A DNA stretch of 63,792 nt from Alkaliphilus transvaalensis ATCC 700919 (GCF_000621485.1 NZ_JHYF01000018.1:1-63792), one strand, 5' to 3'; positions 1-10,479 are shown, numbered from the stretch's first letter. Translations and numbers: made by a program. The notes: generated by a model not told the origin, from the sequence alone.

Positions 1-134
1 TTAACCCGTGTACTCGATAGGATATTTCTTGTATCTCTACATGCTGGTGTTGTATTATTTTCTACTGTATTTCTTAAGTTGTCGAGTTTTTTTGATAATG
101 CTTCGATTTTTTTGTAATCAACTTTTTGTCCCAT
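1..134 (-). CDS. partial small hypothetical protein cut by the left edge
   Basis: An open frame begins with ATG at 134 and runs off the window edge without a stop after about 44 codons. A GGTGAGGG ribosome binding site lies just upstream. The peptide starts MGQKVDYKKIEALSKKLDNL and is rich in Lys, Asn and Leu, which suggests a helical or coiled-coil segment. I recognise no family. The opposite-strand frame here is Leu/Tyr-rich and looks like a shadow. Confidence 0.4.
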   Translation of the reverse strand, partial: MGQKVDYKKIEALSKKLDNLRNTVENNTTPACRDTRNILSSTRV

Positions 135-312
135 TCCCTCACCTACCCACTCTTATATTTTGCTATTTTCTTACTAAATCTATTAAATACAAGCTACTTC
201 TTTTTTAAGTTTACATTATATTATGGATTGATAAATTATGGATTGTTTTTCCATTGTAAATATTACTATTAATATATATTTTTTACAACAAGATTAAAAT
301 AGTACTAGGGAC

Positions 313-435
313 CTACTTTTGCAGAACATCTATATGCTCCCGCATAGCTTTAGGAACCCTAGACCAGTATCTATTTTTAAAGTCCTCATACCTATTTATC
401 AATATCTCTTTAACTGTTATCTTTCTTCTACTCAT
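313..435 (-). pseudogene. 40-codon ORF, possible N-terminal remnant of a transposase
   Basis: An ATG at 435 opens a 40-codon frame ending in TAG at 313. The peptide (MSRRKITVKEILINRYEDF, then a Trp-Ser-Arg-Val-Pro-Lys and Met-Arg-Glu segment) resembles my recollection of the first residues of long IS91-type transposases, which begin with a helical ITVKEIL-like stretch before a zinc-binding region. The frame stops where that region should start. There is no good ribosome binding site. It is most likely a decayed fragment; the family assignment is a guess. Confidence 0.3.
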
Positions 436-453
436 ATCTTAATCTTATAGAAT

Positions 454-497
454 AAAAAAATATACAGCCCCTTTTTGGGTAAGCTGTATATTTTTTT
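454..497 (-). terminator. Rho-independent terminator of the arg-car operon
   Basis: The arms ATATACAGC and GCTGTATAT flank a short loop and are bordered by A and T runs on both sides. Read on the minus strand the hairpin is followed by seven T. It lies about 150 bases downstream of carB and is the first strong terminator after it. Confidence 0.8.
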
Positions 498-615
498 GAA
501 AAATGACTGAGTTTCACAATAGTATAACAGTGAATTTAAATCAGTTTTATCTAATTTTAAAACTACCACAAATTATCTACAAATTATTCAATCCCCCGAC
601 AATAACGTTCTTATC

Positions 616-657
616 TTAATATATTTTCTTTAATATATCTTCTTTAATATATCTTCT
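616..657. repeat. three tandem 14-bp units at the carB stop codon
   Basis: The unit TTAATATATCTTCT occurs at 630-643 and 644-657, with a one-base variant at 616-629. The carB stop codon (644-646) lies in the third unit. Each unit contributes a TAA on the minus strand, so slippage would alter only the last residues or the 3' flank. Confidence 0.75.
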
Positions 658-3600
658 TTACTCCATAAACATATCCCTTAACATATTCTATTACATCAAC
701 AAAACCAATAGCAGTATCTAATGATGTAAAACAAGGCACTTTGTAATCTACAGATGTTCGTCTTAATTTAAATCCGCTTCTTTCAGCTTGTTTTCCTTTA
801 GTAGGAGTATTAATTACCATTGCAATGTCTTCAGTTTTAAAGGCCTTTATCACTTCCTCTTGGGAGGTAAAAACCTTTGTTACTTTTATTCCTGCTGATA
901 CAAAATATTCCCCTGTTTTTTCTGTTGCAAAAATTTCAAATCCTAGTTCCACTAATTTTTTAGCAAGAGATAGGGCTTCCTCCTTCTCTCTTGAGGATAG
1001 AGAAAATAAAACCCCTCCCTTTTCAGGAATTTTTAATCCTGTTCCTTCAAAGGCCTTATATAGGGCTTCTTGATAGTTAGCCCCAACCCCCATAACTTCT
1101 CCTGTAGACTTCATCTCGGGGCTTAGGGATATATCCACTTCTGCCAATTTTTCTAGGCAGAACACAGGAGCCTTCACCACCACATAGGGAGGATATTGGG
1201 CTATTCCATTTTCATATCCCATTTCCTTTAAAGTTTTTCCTGTCATAATTGCTGTTGCTAATGCCACCATTGGCACTTGAGTTACCTTTGCAACAATTGG
1301 TACTGTTCTTGATGCCCTTGGGTTAGCCTCTATTACCATCACTTCTTCATCTTTAACAACAAATTGAATATTGATTAGTCCCTTTACCTGTAGGGCCTTG
1401 GCTATTTTAGAAGTATAGTCTACAATATCATCTAAAACCTTTTGACTTACATTTTGAACTGGATAGACACTCATGCTATCACCAGAATGGACTCCAGCTC
1501 TTTCAATATGCTCCATTATAGCTGGAATGAATATAGTCTCTCCATCACTGATTCCGTCAATCTCTACTTCTTTACCCTGTATATATTGGTCTAATAAAAT
1601 AGGATAATCTTGATGCTCTTCCCAAAGATTATTTACATACTTCATTAATTCGTCCTTTTCCCAAACAATCTCCATAGACTGACCACCAATTACATAACTT
1701 GGTCTTACCACTAAAGGAAAACCTAAGGTTTCAGCAGCCTTCTCTACTTCTTGATGATTTAGAGCCATACAGCCCTTTGTTTGGGGGATATTAAGTTTAT
1801 TGAGGAGATCTGCAAATTTTTCTCTGTCTTCTGCTATATCAATTGATTCTGGAGAAGTACCTAGTATCTTTACCCCTGCCTCATGCAATGGTTTTGTAAG
1901 GTTTATAGCCGTTTGTCCACCATATTGGACGATAACCCCATCAATTCCTTCCATTTCCGCAATGTTAATGACATCCTCAGAAGTTAGTGGTTCAAAGTAC
2001 AATTTATCGGAAGTGTCAAAATCTGTACTAACGGTTTCTGGATTATTATTAATAATAATAGTTTCAATATCTAAGTCCTTTAATGCCCACGCTCCGTGGA
2101 CACAGCAATAGTCAAATTCAATTCCTTGCCCTATACGAATCGGCCCAGAACCTAAAATAACTACCTTCTTTTTATCAGTTAGCTCTACTTCATTATCCAT
2201 CTCGTAGGTTGAATAGAAATAGGGTGTTGCAGATTCAAATTCACCTGCACAGGTGTCTACTAATTTATAGACGGGTTTTAGATCTTTTGATTTTCTTAAT
2301 TGATTTATTTCTGCCTCTTTAATATCTAATATATTGGCTATATAGCCATCGGAGAAGCCCATTTTTTTGCAATCGGTTAATAATTCTTCTTCAAGTCCTT
2401 TTTCCTTTAATAACCCTTCATGGATGATGATGTTTTTAATTCTTGACAAGAACCACAAATCGATGGCGGTCATCTCAAAAATCTCTTCAATTGTCATTCC
2501 TCTTCTCATCCCTTCAAAGATGGCAAATAATCTTTGATCATTGGGATAAGAAAGTTTATCTTGAATAAAATCATTGCTCCATGCGGCCATTGCCTTAGAA
2601 TAAATTTCTCTTCTTTTCCCCTCAAGACTTCTAACTGCCTTTAACAAAGCTGCTTCAAAGGTTCTTTCGATTGCCATAACTTCTCCAGTTGCCTTCATTT
2701 GGGTTCCTAACTTACGGTCACCAGTATTGAACTTATCAAAGGGCCATTGGGGAATTTTAACCACAACATAATCTAAAGCTGGCTCAAAGCAGGCAGTGGT
2801 TTTTCCTGTTACAGGGTTTTTAATTTCATCTAAGGTAAGTCCTACTGCTATTTTCGCTGCAATTTTTGCAATAGCATACCCAGTGGCCTTAGAGGCTAAA
2901 GCACTTGAACGACTTACCCTTGGGTTCACTTCGATAACAATATAGTCCATACTATTTGGATTTAAGGCAAACTGTATATTACAGCCTCCCTCTACCTTAA
3001 GCTCTCGAATGATGTCGATGGACGCACTTCTTAGCATTTGATATTCTTCATCCCTTAGGGTTTGGGATGGGGCAACTACAATACTATCCCCTGTATGAAC
3101 CCCAACTGGATCAAAGTTTTCCATATTACAAATAATAATACAGTTATCGTTTTTGTCCCGCATTACTTCGTACTCAATTTCCTTCCAGTTGGCAACACTT
3201 TGTTCGATTAAACATTGTCCAATACGACTATAACGAAGCCCTCTTCCAACTATTTCTATAAATTGTTCTTCATTATTGGCAATCCCTCCACCAGAGCCCC
3301 CAAGGGTATAGGCAGGTCGAATAATTAGGGGATAACCTACTTCTTCAGCAAAACTTAGGGCTTCTTCAACTGTCTCTACTATGGTACTGGCAGGGATGGG
3401 TTGGTTAATTAGCTCCATTGTATCTTTAAATAGCTGTCTGTCTTCCGCTCTTTTAATGGCTTCTACCGATGTTCCCAATAATTTTACATTATACTTACTT
3501 AAAATTCCTTTTTCATATAGTTCAATAGCTAAATTAAGTCCCGTCTGCCCCCCAAGGGTAGGTAATATTCCGTCGGGTTTTTCAATGGAAATAATTTTTT

Positions 3601-3823
3601 CTAATGCCTTTACATTTAAAGGTTCGATGTATACGTGGTCTGCTATATTTTGATCTGTCATGATGGTGGCAGGGTTGCTATTAACCAGAACCACCTCAAG
3701 ACCTTCTTCCTTCAATGATTTACAAGCTTGTGTCCCTGAATAGTCAAATTCAGCTGCTTGCCCAATGACGATAGGTCCTGAACCGATGACTAATACTTTA
3801 TTGAGTTTATTGTCCTTAGGCAT
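644..3823 (-). CDS. carB: carbamoyl-phosphate synthase large subunit
   Basis: This 1059-residue protein makes carbamoyl phosphate from bicarbonate, ATP and glutamine-derived ammonia for arginine and pyrimidine synthesis. It has the internal duplication of the family: each half opens with a GSGP(I)xIGQ nucleotide-binding stretch (near residues 14 and 560) and carries an ATP-grasp domain. The last 130 or so residues form the MGS-like allosteric domain. Length is close to the usual 1060-1075. A GGGGGAAT site precedes the ATG. It is the last gene of the arginine operon, 11 bases after carA, so an arginine-linked role is likely, although the enzyme could also serve pyrimidines. Confidence 0.97.
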   Translation of the reverse strand: MPKDNKLNKVLVIGSGPIVIGQAAEFDYSGTQACKSLKEEGLEVVLVNSNPATIMTDQNIADHVYIEPLNVKALEKIISIEKPDGILPTLGGQTGLNLAIELYEKGILSKYNVKLLGTSVEAIKRAEDRQLFKDTMELINQPIPASTIVETVEEALSFAEEVGYPLIIRPAYTLGGSGGGIANNEEQFIEIVGRGLRYSRIGQCLIEQSVANWKEIEYEVMRDKNDNCIIICNMENFDPVGVHTGDSIVVAPSQTLRDEEYQMLRSASIDIIRELKVEGGCNIQFALNPNSMDYIVIEVNPRVSRSSALASKATGYAIAKIAAKIAVGLTLDEIKNPVTGKTTACFEPALDYVVVKIPQWPFDKFNTGDRKLGTQMKATGEVMAIERTFEAALLKAVRSLEGKRREIYSKAMAAWSNDFIQDKLSYPNDQRLFAIFEGMRRGMTIEEIFEMTAIDLWFLSRIKNIIIHEGLLKEKGLEEELLTDCKKMGFSDGYIANILDIKEAEINQLRKSKDLKPVYKLVDTCAGEFESATPYFYSTYEMDNEVELTDKKKVVILGSGPIRIGQGIEFDYCCVHGAWALKDLDIETIIINNNPETVSTDFDTSDKLYFEPLTSEDVINIAEMEGIDGVIVQYGGQTAINLTKPLHEAGVKILGTSPESIDIAEDREKFADLLNKLNIPQTKGCMALNHQEVEKAAETLGFPLVVRPSYVIGGQSMEIVWEKDELMKYVNNLWEEHQDYPILLDQYIQGKEVEIDGISDGETIFIPAIMEHIERAGVHSGDSMSVYPVQNVSQKVLDDIVDYTSKIAKALQVKGLINIQFVVKDEEVMVIEANPRASRTVPIVAKVTQVPMVALATAIMTGKTLKEMGYENGIAQYPPYVVVKAPVFCLEKLAEVDISLSPEMKSTGEVMGVGANYQEALYKAFEGTGLKIPEKGGVLFSLSSREKEEALSLAKKLVELGFEIFATEKTGEYFVSAGIKVTKVFTSQEEVIKAFKTEDIAMVINTPTKGKQAERSGFKLRRTSVDYKVPCFTSLDTAIGFVDVIEYVKGYVYGVKKIY

Positions 3824-3834
3824 TTCTATTCCCC

Positions 3835-4920
3835 CTATACTGCTTGCTGTTTATACTGTTGTACATTATTTATAAATTGATCAAATAGATACTTAGAATC
3901 CATTGGTCCTGGGCAGGCCTCGGGATGATATTGCACACTGAATACTGGTAAATATTTATGCTTAATTCCCTCTACTGTGCCATCATTTAAGTTCATATGG
4001 GTAACAGTAAATAAATTAGTATTTAAAGTGCTCTCATCAATGGCATAACCATGGTTCTGAGAAGTAATATACACTCGATTATTAATTAAATCCTTTACTG
4101 GATGATTTGCTCCTCTATGGCCAAACTTTAATTTATAAGTCTTTGCTCCAGATGCTAGACCAATTAATTGATGTCCCATACAAATTCCAAAAATGGGAAG
4201 TTTGTTCATCAGCTTTTTGATGTTTTCTACTGCCACCATTAAATTTTCAGGGTTCCCTGGACCATTGGATAAGAATAGTCCATCCACCTTCATTTTTAAT
4301 ATATCTTCAGCCTTTGTATTATAGGGTAAAACTGTAATCTGACAGTCATAGGATTGCAAAATTCTAATGATATTCAGTTTTACACCAAAATCCATTAGGG
4401 CTATTTTAGGTCCTTTACCAGGAATAATATAGGGACTTTTAGTAGACACTTCCTCTGTATAATTATAAGTGGTAAGGTCTGTTTCCTTCATCTTTACCAG
4501 TAGTTCTTCTCTATTATCTAAAGAAGTAGTTATGATTCCCTTCATTGTTCCATTATTTCTTAAATGTTTTACCAGCATACGTGTATCTATTCCTTCAATT
4601 CCTAAGATCCCATTAACCTTCATGTATTCATCTAAAGATATTTCATTCTTCCAGTTACTTGGATTTTTACAATATTCCCTTACGACTAATCCCTTTATAA
4701 TTGGTTTTTGAGACTCTACATCATCATAATTTAAACCATAGTTTCCAATCATAGGATAGGTCATTACTAGAACCTGACCATGGTAGGAATAATCAGTAAA
4801 TATTTCTTGGTATCCTGTCATAGAGGTATTAAAAACCACTTCTCCAATGTTGGTTGTTTCGCTTCCGAAAGCCTTTCCTTCGAATAGGGTTCCATCTTGT
4901 AATAATAAATATCCCTTCAT
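3835..4920 (-). CDS. carA: carbamoyl-phosphate synthase small subunit (glutaminase)
   Basis: This 361-residue subunit hydrolyses glutamine and passes ammonia to CarB. The N-terminal CPSase small-chain domain covers about residues 1-150. The class I glutamine amidotransferase domain follows, with nucleophile Cys247 in GICMGHQ and His332/Glu334 in YHPEA. The start overlaps the argD stop by one base (TAATG-type junction), which implies translational coupling. All expected catalytic residues are present. Confidence 0.97.
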   Translation of the reverse strand: MKGYLLLQDGTLFEGKAFGSETTNIGEVVFNTSMTGYQEIFTDYSYHGQVLVMTYPMIGNYGLNYDDVESQKPIIKGLVVREYCKNPSNWKNEISLDEYMKVNGILGIEGIDTRMLVKHLRNNGTMKGIITTSLDNREELLVKMKETDLTTYNYTEEVSTKSPYIIPGKGPKIALMDFGVKLNIIRILQSYDCQITVLPYNTKAEDILKMKVDGLFLSNGPGNPENLMVAVENIKKLMNKLPIFGICMGHQLIGLASGAKTYKLKFGHRGANHPVKDLINNRVYITSQNHGYAIDESTLNTNLFTVTHMNLNDGTVEGIKHKYLPVFSVQYHPEACPGPMDSKYLFDQFINNVQQYKQQAV

Positions 4921-6119
4921 TATTCCACCTCCATTTCAGTAAAAATTTCCTGTAATGCATCAATAACAATATCTATATCTTCCTTTTCTACAACTAGGGG
5001 TGGTACAAAACGAAGTACTTTCCCGGCTGTACAATTAATAAGTATTCCTTCATTAAAGGCTTTTTGAACTATCGAAGCCCCTTCAATTTCTAATTCTAAG
5101 CCCATCATTAAACCTAGTCCCTTTACTTCCTTTACCCAAGGATAGGTATCTACAAATACTTGAAGTTTTTCAGCAAAATAACTTCCCATTGTCTCTGCCT
5201 TTTCCCATAGTTTTTCATTGATTACGGTTTGTAGCGTAGCTACCCCCGATGCACAAGCCAATGGGTTTCCTCCAAAGGTTGTTCCGTGGTCTCCTGGTTG
5301 CCATGCAGCCGCTATCTCTTCTGTAGCAACTACTGCCCCTATAGGGAATCCCCCACCTAACGCCTTTGCTAAAGACATGATATCTGGTTCTACACCAAAG
5401 TGCTGATAAGCAAATAGCTTACCTGTTCTAGCAATACCGCATTGAATTTCATCAAAGATTAATAATATATCCTTTTCTTTACAAAGGACCTTTAATGCCT
5501 CTAAAAATTCTTTAGTGGCAGGTGTGACACCACCCTCACCTTGGACAGGCTCAACTAGTATCCCACAGGTATTTTCATTGACTAATGCGTTAACCGACTC
5601 TATATTATTAAATTCTGCAAATTTAAAGCCTTCTGGTATTGGTCCATAACCTTCTTGATACTTTTTGTTATCGGTGATGGCTAACGTTCCAAGGGTCCTT
5701 CCATGGAAAGAGCCTGTCATAGCAATTATTTCATGTTTATGGTTTCCAAACTTTTTATAGGCATATTTTCTTGCTAGTTTAATGGCTCCTTCATTGGCCT
5801 CTGCCCCAGAATTACAAAAGAAGGCTTTATCTGCAAAAGAGTTTTCTACTAAAATTTTGGCTAAGGTGACTTGGCTTTCAATCCAAAATAGGTTAGATAC
5901 ATGCATTAATTTCTCCGCTTGTTCTTTAATAGCCGTCACGACAGCTTCTGGAGAATGCCCTAAATTATTTACTGCTATTCCTCCAATAAAATCTAGAAAT
6001 TTATTATTTTCTGTATCGGTTACATAACAACCCTTTCCCTCTACAAAGGAAATGGGAAGTCTTTTATAGTTATTCATTAAGTAGGTTTCACCCATTGTTA
6101 CTAATTCTTCTATTTTCAT
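4920..6119 (-). CDS. argD: acetylornithine aminotransferase
   Basis: A 399-residue class III PLP aminotransferase converting N-acetylglutamate semialdehyde and glutamate to N2-acetylornithine. Visible motifs are CNSGAEANE near residue 102, the cofactor-contacting FDEIQ (Asp223) and the Schiff-base lysine at about 252 in SLAKALGGG. Its place between argB and carA supports ArgD rather than ornithine or GABA aminotransferase. It may also act in lysine synthesis (succinyl-diaminopimelate), as known for some homologues. Confidence 0.95.
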   Translation of the reverse strand: MKIEELVTMGETYLMNNYKRLPISFVEGKGCYVTDTENNKFLDFIGGIAVNNLGHSPEAVVTAIKEQAEKLMHVSNLFWIESQVTLAKILVENSFADKAFFCNSGAEANEGAIKLARKYAYKKFGNHKHEIIAMTGSFHGRTLGTLAITDNKKYQEGYGPIPEGFKFAEFNNIESVNALVNENTCGILVEPVQGEGGVTPATKEFLEALKVLCKEKDILLIFDEIQCGIARTGKLFAYQHFGVEPDIMSLAKALGGGFPIGAVVATEEIAAAWQPGDHGTTFGGNPLACASGVATLQTVINEKLWEKAETMGSYFAEKLQVFVDTYPWVKEVKGLGLMMGLELEIEGASIVQKAFNEGILINCTAGKVLRFVPPLVVEKEDIDIVIDALQEIFTEMEVE

Positions 6120-6133
6120 CCTTCCTACCTCCT

Positions 6134-6988
6134 TTAAGTTGTAATCATTGTACCGATACCATCATCGGTAAAAATCTCCAACAACATTGAATGATTCTTT
6201 CTTCCATCTATAATATGGCAACGCTCTACCCCTTGGGTTACTGCCCCCATACAACATTGGATTTTAGGAATCATTCCTCCCTTAATCACGCCAGTTGCTA
6301 TATATTCGTCCACCTCTGTCGTTTTAATTGCTGAAATCAGTGTAGTTGGGTCATCCTTATCCTCTAAAACACCTTCTACATCGGTAATTAATACAAGCTT
6401 CTTTGCCCCTAGGGTTGCAGCTAATTTTCCAGCCACCTCATCGGCATTAATATTATAGCTTTCTCCATGCTCTCCCACACCAACTGGTGAAATTACTGGC
6501 ACATATCCCTGTTGGATCACTGTATTAATTAATTCTGCATTAATCTCAGTAATTTCCCCTACATAACCTAATTTCTCATTCTTTTTAGTGGCTTTTACAA
6601 TGCACCCATCTTTACCACTTAGCCCTAGAGCCTTTACATCGTTGAAATTTAAAAGAGAAACAATTTGACTAGAAATCTTACCACATAAAACCATCTCAGT
6701 AATTTCCATTGTCTTCTCATCTGTAACTCTTAACCCATCAACAAATTCTGCTGTTTTACCGAAATGCTCCATCATCTCTGTAATTTCTGGCCCGCCACCG
6801 TGGACAATTACTGGGTTCATACCAACATATTTCATCAGGGCAATATCCTTAATCACCCCTTGCTTCAGTTCTTCATTGATCATAGCATGGCCCCCATACT
6901 TGATCACCACTGTTTGATTATGAAATTTTTTAATATATGCTAAACTTCCCACCAAGATGTGGGCTTTTTGTTGCGGTGATAATTCCAT
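6134..6988 (-). CDS. argB: acetylglutamate kinase
   Basis: A 284-residue amino-acid kinase that phosphorylates N-acetylglutamate. Family motifs are VIKYGGHAM near residue 24, VHGGGPEI near 62 and the ATP-site segment LVLITDVEGV near 200. The N-terminal extension before the first strand resembles that of arginine-inhibited hexameric enzymes, so feedback inhibition by arginine is possible but inferred. It sits between argJ and argD with short gaps. Confidence 0.96.
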   Translation of the reverse strand: MELSPQQKAHILVGSLAYIKKFHNQTVVIKYGGHAMINEELKQGVIKDIALMKYVGMNPVIVHGGGPEITEMMEHFGKTAEFVDGLRVTDEKTMEITEMVLCGKISSQIVSLLNFNDVKALGLSGKDGCIVKATKKNEKLGYVGEITEINAELINTVIQQGYVPVISPVGVGEHGESYNINADEVAGKLAATLGAKKLVLITDVEGVLEDKDDPTTLISAIKTTEVDEYIATGVIKGGMIPKIQCCMGAVTQGVERCHIIDGRKNHSMLLEIFTDDGIGTMITT

Positions 6989-7016
6989 CTTGTCTTCCTC
7001 CTATTTACTCCATATC

Positions 7017-8237
7017 CTAAGTTCGATAGGCTCCATTAATTTTTACGTAATCGTAGGACAAGTCACAACCCCATCCCTTGGCTTTTTCAATCCCCATATT
7101 AAAATCCACTGTAATTTTAATATCTTTGTGTTTTAGAATTTTCTCTACATCTTCTTCTAAAAAGCCTGTGCCTTGGCCTGCTTCAACAATTTTAACTTCT
7201 CCACCTTCACTGCTTAAGTAAATTTCTATCTTCTCCATTTCAAAGTCCATTCCTGAATAGCCAACACTACATAGAATTCTTCCCCAGTTTCCGTCTTCAC
7301 CAAAGAAGGCAGTTTTAACTAAGCTTGAATTTAAAATACTTTTGACTGCTTTTCTAGCATCTACTACTTTAGGTGCATTAATCCCTTCAACTTCAATGAA
7401 CTTAGTAGCACCTTCCCCATCACGGACGATTGTTTTCGCTAGATATTCATGGACAAAATAAAAGGCTTCTAAAAACTTCTCCTTTTCTGGATGGTTTTCG
7501 TCCATAATCTTATTGTTAGCTAAGCCGTTGGCCATTACAGCCACCATATCGTTTGTACTGGTATCACCATCTACCGAGATCATGTTATAGGTTTGATTGG
7601 TGGTTTCAGTTAATATCTGTTTTAGGTAACTACCATCTATATTAATATCAGTGGTAACAAAAGAAAGCATTGTTGCCATGTTAGGATGAATCATACCCGA
7701 TCCCTTAGCTATTCCACCGATGGTTACTTCCTTACCGTCTATCGTTAATTTTACCGCCACTGCCTTTGGGATTAGGTCTGTGGTCATAATTCCTTCTGCT
7801 GCATCGGCGCCTCCTTCATAGGAAAGAGCTTCTACTGCTTTTTCAATTCCATTATTAATAACCTCCATAGGCATTGGTACTCCAATAATTCCTGTTGAAG
7901 AAACAATAACACTTTCTTCCGAGAGATTTAGGGCTTTTGCAGTTCTATGAATCATTTCCTTTGCATCCAGGATCCCCTGTTCACCTGTACATGCATTGGC
8001 ATTTCCACTATTTACAATGATCCCTTGAATCTTACCGTCTTTAATATTCTCCTTTGATACAATAACCGGTGCGGCACAAGCCTTATTGGTAGTAAATACA
8101 CCAGCAGCCTCACAAGGGACTTCACTAACGATTAGGGCGATATCTTTTTTTGCCTTTTTAATCCCTGCATGGATTCCACTGGCTTTAAAACCCTTTGGTG
8201 TTGTTACATTCCCTTCAATAATTTCAAAAGTTTTCAT
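7017..8237 (-). CDS. argJ: bifunctional glutamate N-acetyltransferase / amino-acid acetyltransferase
   Basis: ArgJ recycles acetyl from acetylornithine to glutamate and, when bifunctional, also makes acetylglutamate from acetyl-CoA. The autocleavage site is Thr189 in NMATML, preceded by GSGMIHP. I place the start at ATG 8237 because GGGGGAAAGG lies just upstream; an ATG nine codons earlier (8264) would overlap argC and lacks a site of its own. The protein has 406 residues from this start. No argA or argE is in the operon, consistent with the cyclic pathway. Confidence 0.95.
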   Translation of the reverse strand: MKTFEIIEGNVTTPKGFKASGIHAGIKKAKKDIALIVSEVPCEAAGVFTTNKACAAPVIVSKENIKDGKIQGIIVNSGNANACTGEQGILDAKEMIHRTAKALNLSEESVIVSSTGIIGVPMPMEVINNGIEKAVEALSYEGGADAAEGIMTTDLIPKAVAVKLTIDGKEVTIGGIAKGSGMIHPNMATMLSFVTTDINIDGSYLKQILTETTNQTYNMISVDGDTSTNDMVAVMANGLANNKIMDENHPEKEKFLEAFYFVHEYLAKTIVRDGEGATKFIEVEGINAPKVVDARKAVKSILNSSLVKTAFFGEDGNWGRILCSVGYSGMDFEMEKIEIYLSSEGGEVKIVEAGQGTGFLEEDVEKILKHKDIKITVDFNMGIEKAKGWGCDLSYDYVKINGAYRT

Positions 8238-8254
8238 TTCCTTTCCCCCATTTC

Positions 8255-9301
8255 CTAAGGCCATAATGGCATTTGTTGAAGTCCTATCATTTCTTCTATA
8301 CCAAACATAACATTCATATTTTGAACAGCCTGCCCAGAGGCTCCCTTAATTAAATTATCAATTGCACTTACAAGAATAATCTTCCCTGTTCTCTCATCTA
8401 CTTTAAAACCAATATCACACAAATTAGAACCTACTACTGCCTTCGTTTGAGGCAGTTGACCACCTGTTAAGACTCTAATAAAGTTCTCATTTTTATAATA
8501 GTTGTGATAGATTTCTACTAGGTCCTTTTCCTTTAGATTATTACTATTCATAACATAAATCGTACTCAGTATTCCCCTGGTCATGGGAATGAGGTGAGGA
8601 GTAAATTGGATCAAGACCTGCCCTCCTGCCATCAGAGATAGTTCTTGCTCTATTTCCGGTGTATGTCTATGGGTACCAAGGCTGTAGGCCTTAACACTTT
8701 CATTGCATTGGGCATATATGGTAGCATCTATCGGGTTTCTACCTGCACCAGAGACTCCAGATTTTGAATCAGCTATTATCATTTCTGTTAAAATAAGCTT
8801 TTCCTTTAGTAATGGATATACAGCTAATAGAATACTAGTTGGATAACAACCTGGATTTGCCACCAATTGAGTGGTTTTTATATTTTCTCGATGTATTTCT
8901 GTTAATCCATAAACTGCTGTCTTTAGTTCATGTAGGGCTTTATGTTCTACGTTATACCAGTCTTCATAGACACTGGGGTTGGAAATTCTAAAATCTGCTG
9001 ATAAATCAATTACTTTAATCCCCCTCTTTACCCCTTCCTGAACAGCCTTTTGGCTTAACCCATGGGGTAGGGCGCAGAATAAAACATCTATGTTATCTAA
9101 TTCAACTGGATTTGCTAAATCAATTGAACTGCACTTTATATCAACTAAACCCTTTAAGTTGGGATAAATATTACTGTAGGTGTCTCCTTCATAACTCCTT
9201 GAATCTAGAAACTCTATTTTAACTTTTGGATGATTCATTAATAACCTTGTTAATTCAGAACCTGCATAACCTGTAGATCCTAGTATTCCTGCCTTAATCA
9301 T
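8255..9301 (-). CDS. argC: N-acetyl-gamma-glutamyl-phosphate reductase
   Basis: First gene of the arginine operon; it reduces acetylglutamyl phosphate with NADPH. The Rossmann motif GILGSTGYAG is at residues 5-14 and the catalytic Cys152 lies in NPGCYPTS. The length of 348 is normal. The start is ATG 9301, eight bases after AAGGAG; a GTG three codons upstream overlaps that site and is unlikely. The leader carries the operon promoter and two ARG-box-like palindromes. Confidence 0.95.
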   Translation of the reverse strand: MIKAGILGSTGYAGSELTRLLMNHPKVKIEFLDSRSYEGDTYSNIYPNLKGLVDIKCSSIDLANPVELDNIDVLFCALPHGLSQKAVQEGVKRGIKVIDLSADFRISNPSVYEDWYNVEHKALHELKTAVYGLTEIHRENIKTTQLVANPGCYPTSILLAVYPLLKEKLILTEMIIADSKSGVSGAGRNPIDATIYAQCNESVKAYSLGTHRHTPEIEQELSLMAGGQVLIQFTPHLIPMTRGILSTIYVMNSNNLKEKDLVEIYHNYYKNENFIRVLTGGQLPQTKAVVGSNLCDIGFKVDERTGKIILVSAIDNLIKGASGQAVQNMNVMFGIEEMIGLQQMPLWP

Positions 9302-9350
9302 ACACTTCACTCCTTAGCAATATTCACCTTGTGTATATTTATGTATTAAA

Positions 9351-9412
9351 GATGAATATTTATTCTAGTTTATCATGTTATTAATAATACATTATTTTGT
9401 ATAAAAATACAA
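9351..9412 (-). promoter_or_regulatory. arg operon promoter with two ARG-box-like operators
   Basis: On the minus strand TTGTAT (9412-9407) and TATTAT (9389-9384) are separated by 17 bases. The palindrome TGTATAAAAATACA (9398-9411) overlaps the -35 element. The 18-mer GATGAATATTTATTCTAG (9351-9368) lies just downstream of the -10 and matches the TGAAT-N4-ATTCA ArgR consensus except at its last half-site positions. Arginine-dependent repression by ArgR is inferred. Confidence 0.65.
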
Positions 9413-9505
9413 TAGTTTTTCATTAATTTCTAAGAAAAAAATTTATCCCCTTCTTAGCACTCAACCTTACTGTCTACAGTCTTCCCTTTAAATTTTTCCA
9501 TAAAA

Positions 9506-9533
9506 AATACAGCCTCTATATTGAGGCTGTATT
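9506..9533 (-). terminator. terminator of the DUF948/YtxH operon
   Basis: Arms AATACAGCCTC and GAGGCTGTATT enclose a six-base loop. On the minus strand the stem is followed by a T run. It lies 54 bases after the DUF948 stop. Confidence 0.85.
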
Positions 9534-9586
9534 CCATTTATTTGTTGTATATTTACTTGATTATACTCAGATATTTAAGGGATTGC

Positions 9587-10039
9587 TTATTTACTAAAGA
9601 AACCTTTTTTCTTTTCTTTGACGAATAGGCTTTTTATTAAGGATACGATACTCATTAAATCACTTATGGGAAGTACAAAATCCTCTGTAAGGGTTTGGGC
9701 AGTAGCAGCTGCATATTCTACGGTTTCTTCTATATTTCTTACTGCTCCCTTTAAGTGCTTAATCTCTTCATTAACAGTACCCGTAATTTCTTCAACATTC
9801 TTAATGGTTCCATCAATATGTTTCATTTCACCATTAACTGCTTTAGTGATTTCTTCTACATTATGTATTACTTTTGGTAGCGAATCTAACGTTTGGTTAA
9901 TATTAGCATCATTTCTTAGTAAGATCTGTTTCAACTGTTTTAGTATTTCATATACCTTTACTAATGTCATGATTAGTAAAACCGCTACAGCAAGTCCTAC
10001 TAAAAGTAAGATATGCTCTAGACTAATTGTAAATTCCAT
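9587..10039 (-). CDS. DUF948 membrane protein, YtxG-like
   Basis: A 150-residue protein with one N-terminal transmembrane helix (about residues 10-28) followed by a long amphipathic helical region with heptad-like repeats of an NVEEIT motif (residues 55-110) and a basic C-terminus (KEKKKGFFSK). This is the DUF948/YtxG pattern. In Bacillus, ytxG and ytxH form a general stress operon; the same pairing is seen here. Molecular function is unknown. The helical region may form coiled coils along the inner membrane face. Confidence 0.8.
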   Translation of the reverse strand: MEFTISLEHILLLVGLAVAVLLIMTLVKVYEILKQLKQILLRNDANINQTLDSLPKVIHNVEEITKAVNGEMKHIDGTIKNVEEITGTVNEEIKHLKGAVRNIEETVEYAAATAQTLTEDFVLPISDLMSIVSLIKSLFVKEKKKGFFSK

Positions 10040-10074
10040 TATACCACCTACCCTCTTCTCATGGTTGTTACTAC

Positions 10075-10479
10075 TTAAGCCTCTTCTTTGGCTAAATCTT
10101 CCTCATCATCATAGATATAATCGTCATCTTCCTCGACTTGATCAGCGGTATGGGCAGAATGGTCCTTTACAAGAATTGTTTTTCCATTTAACAGACTCTT
10201 TCTTTCTTCCATAAATTCACTGAACTTTCCTTTACCCTCTTGGATATTTGTCTCTAGAATTTCTTTAGCTTTTTCTAATTCTTCCTTTGTTTTCTTTCTA
10301 GTGTTTTTTCCTTTATCTGGGGCAAAAAAGATACCTGCTAATCCCCCTAAAAGGGTCCCTACAGCAATTCCTTTTGCTATCCCTCTACTTCTTTCCACTC
10401 TTTTTTCTCTTTTGGCCCTTTCAGGATCTAGTAGACTTCTTATGTGTTCTACTCTTTCTTGAATAACTCTTCTGTCCAT
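10075..10479 (-). CDS. YtxH-family protein
   Basis: A 134-residue protein with a basic N-terminus, a Gly/Ala-rich hydrophobic segment (GIAVGTLLGGLAGIFFAPDK, about residues 38-57) and a Lys/Glu-rich helical tail with an acidic end. The Gly-rich helix ending in FAPxxGKxTR is diagnostic of YtxH. It is 35 bases upstream of the DUF948 gene, so both are probably cotranscribed. A GGGGGAAG site precedes the ATG. Role unknown; stress or membrane organisation is inferred from family context. Confidence 0.85.
   Translation of the reverse strand: MDRRVIQERVEHIRSLLDPERAKREKRVERSRGIAKGIAVGTLLGGLAGIFFAPDKGKNTRKKTKEELEKAKEILETNIQEGKGKFSEFMEERKSLLNGKTILVKDHSAHTADQVEEDDDYIYDDEEDLAKEEA

Noticed and set aside
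8-208. 66-codon plus-strand frame at the left edge
   Set aside because: Leu/Tyr/Phe-rich translation of AT-rich DNA with no ribosome binding site; it opposes a better minus-strand frame with one.
825-3653. Several 80-100 codon plus-strand frames opposite carB
   Set aside because: They are antisense to a well-conserved gene and lack ribosome binding sites; they result from codon bias of carB.
9618-10214. 198-codon plus-strand frame opposite DUF948 and YtxH
   Set aside because: It runs through two genes with good family matches and has no initiation signal.
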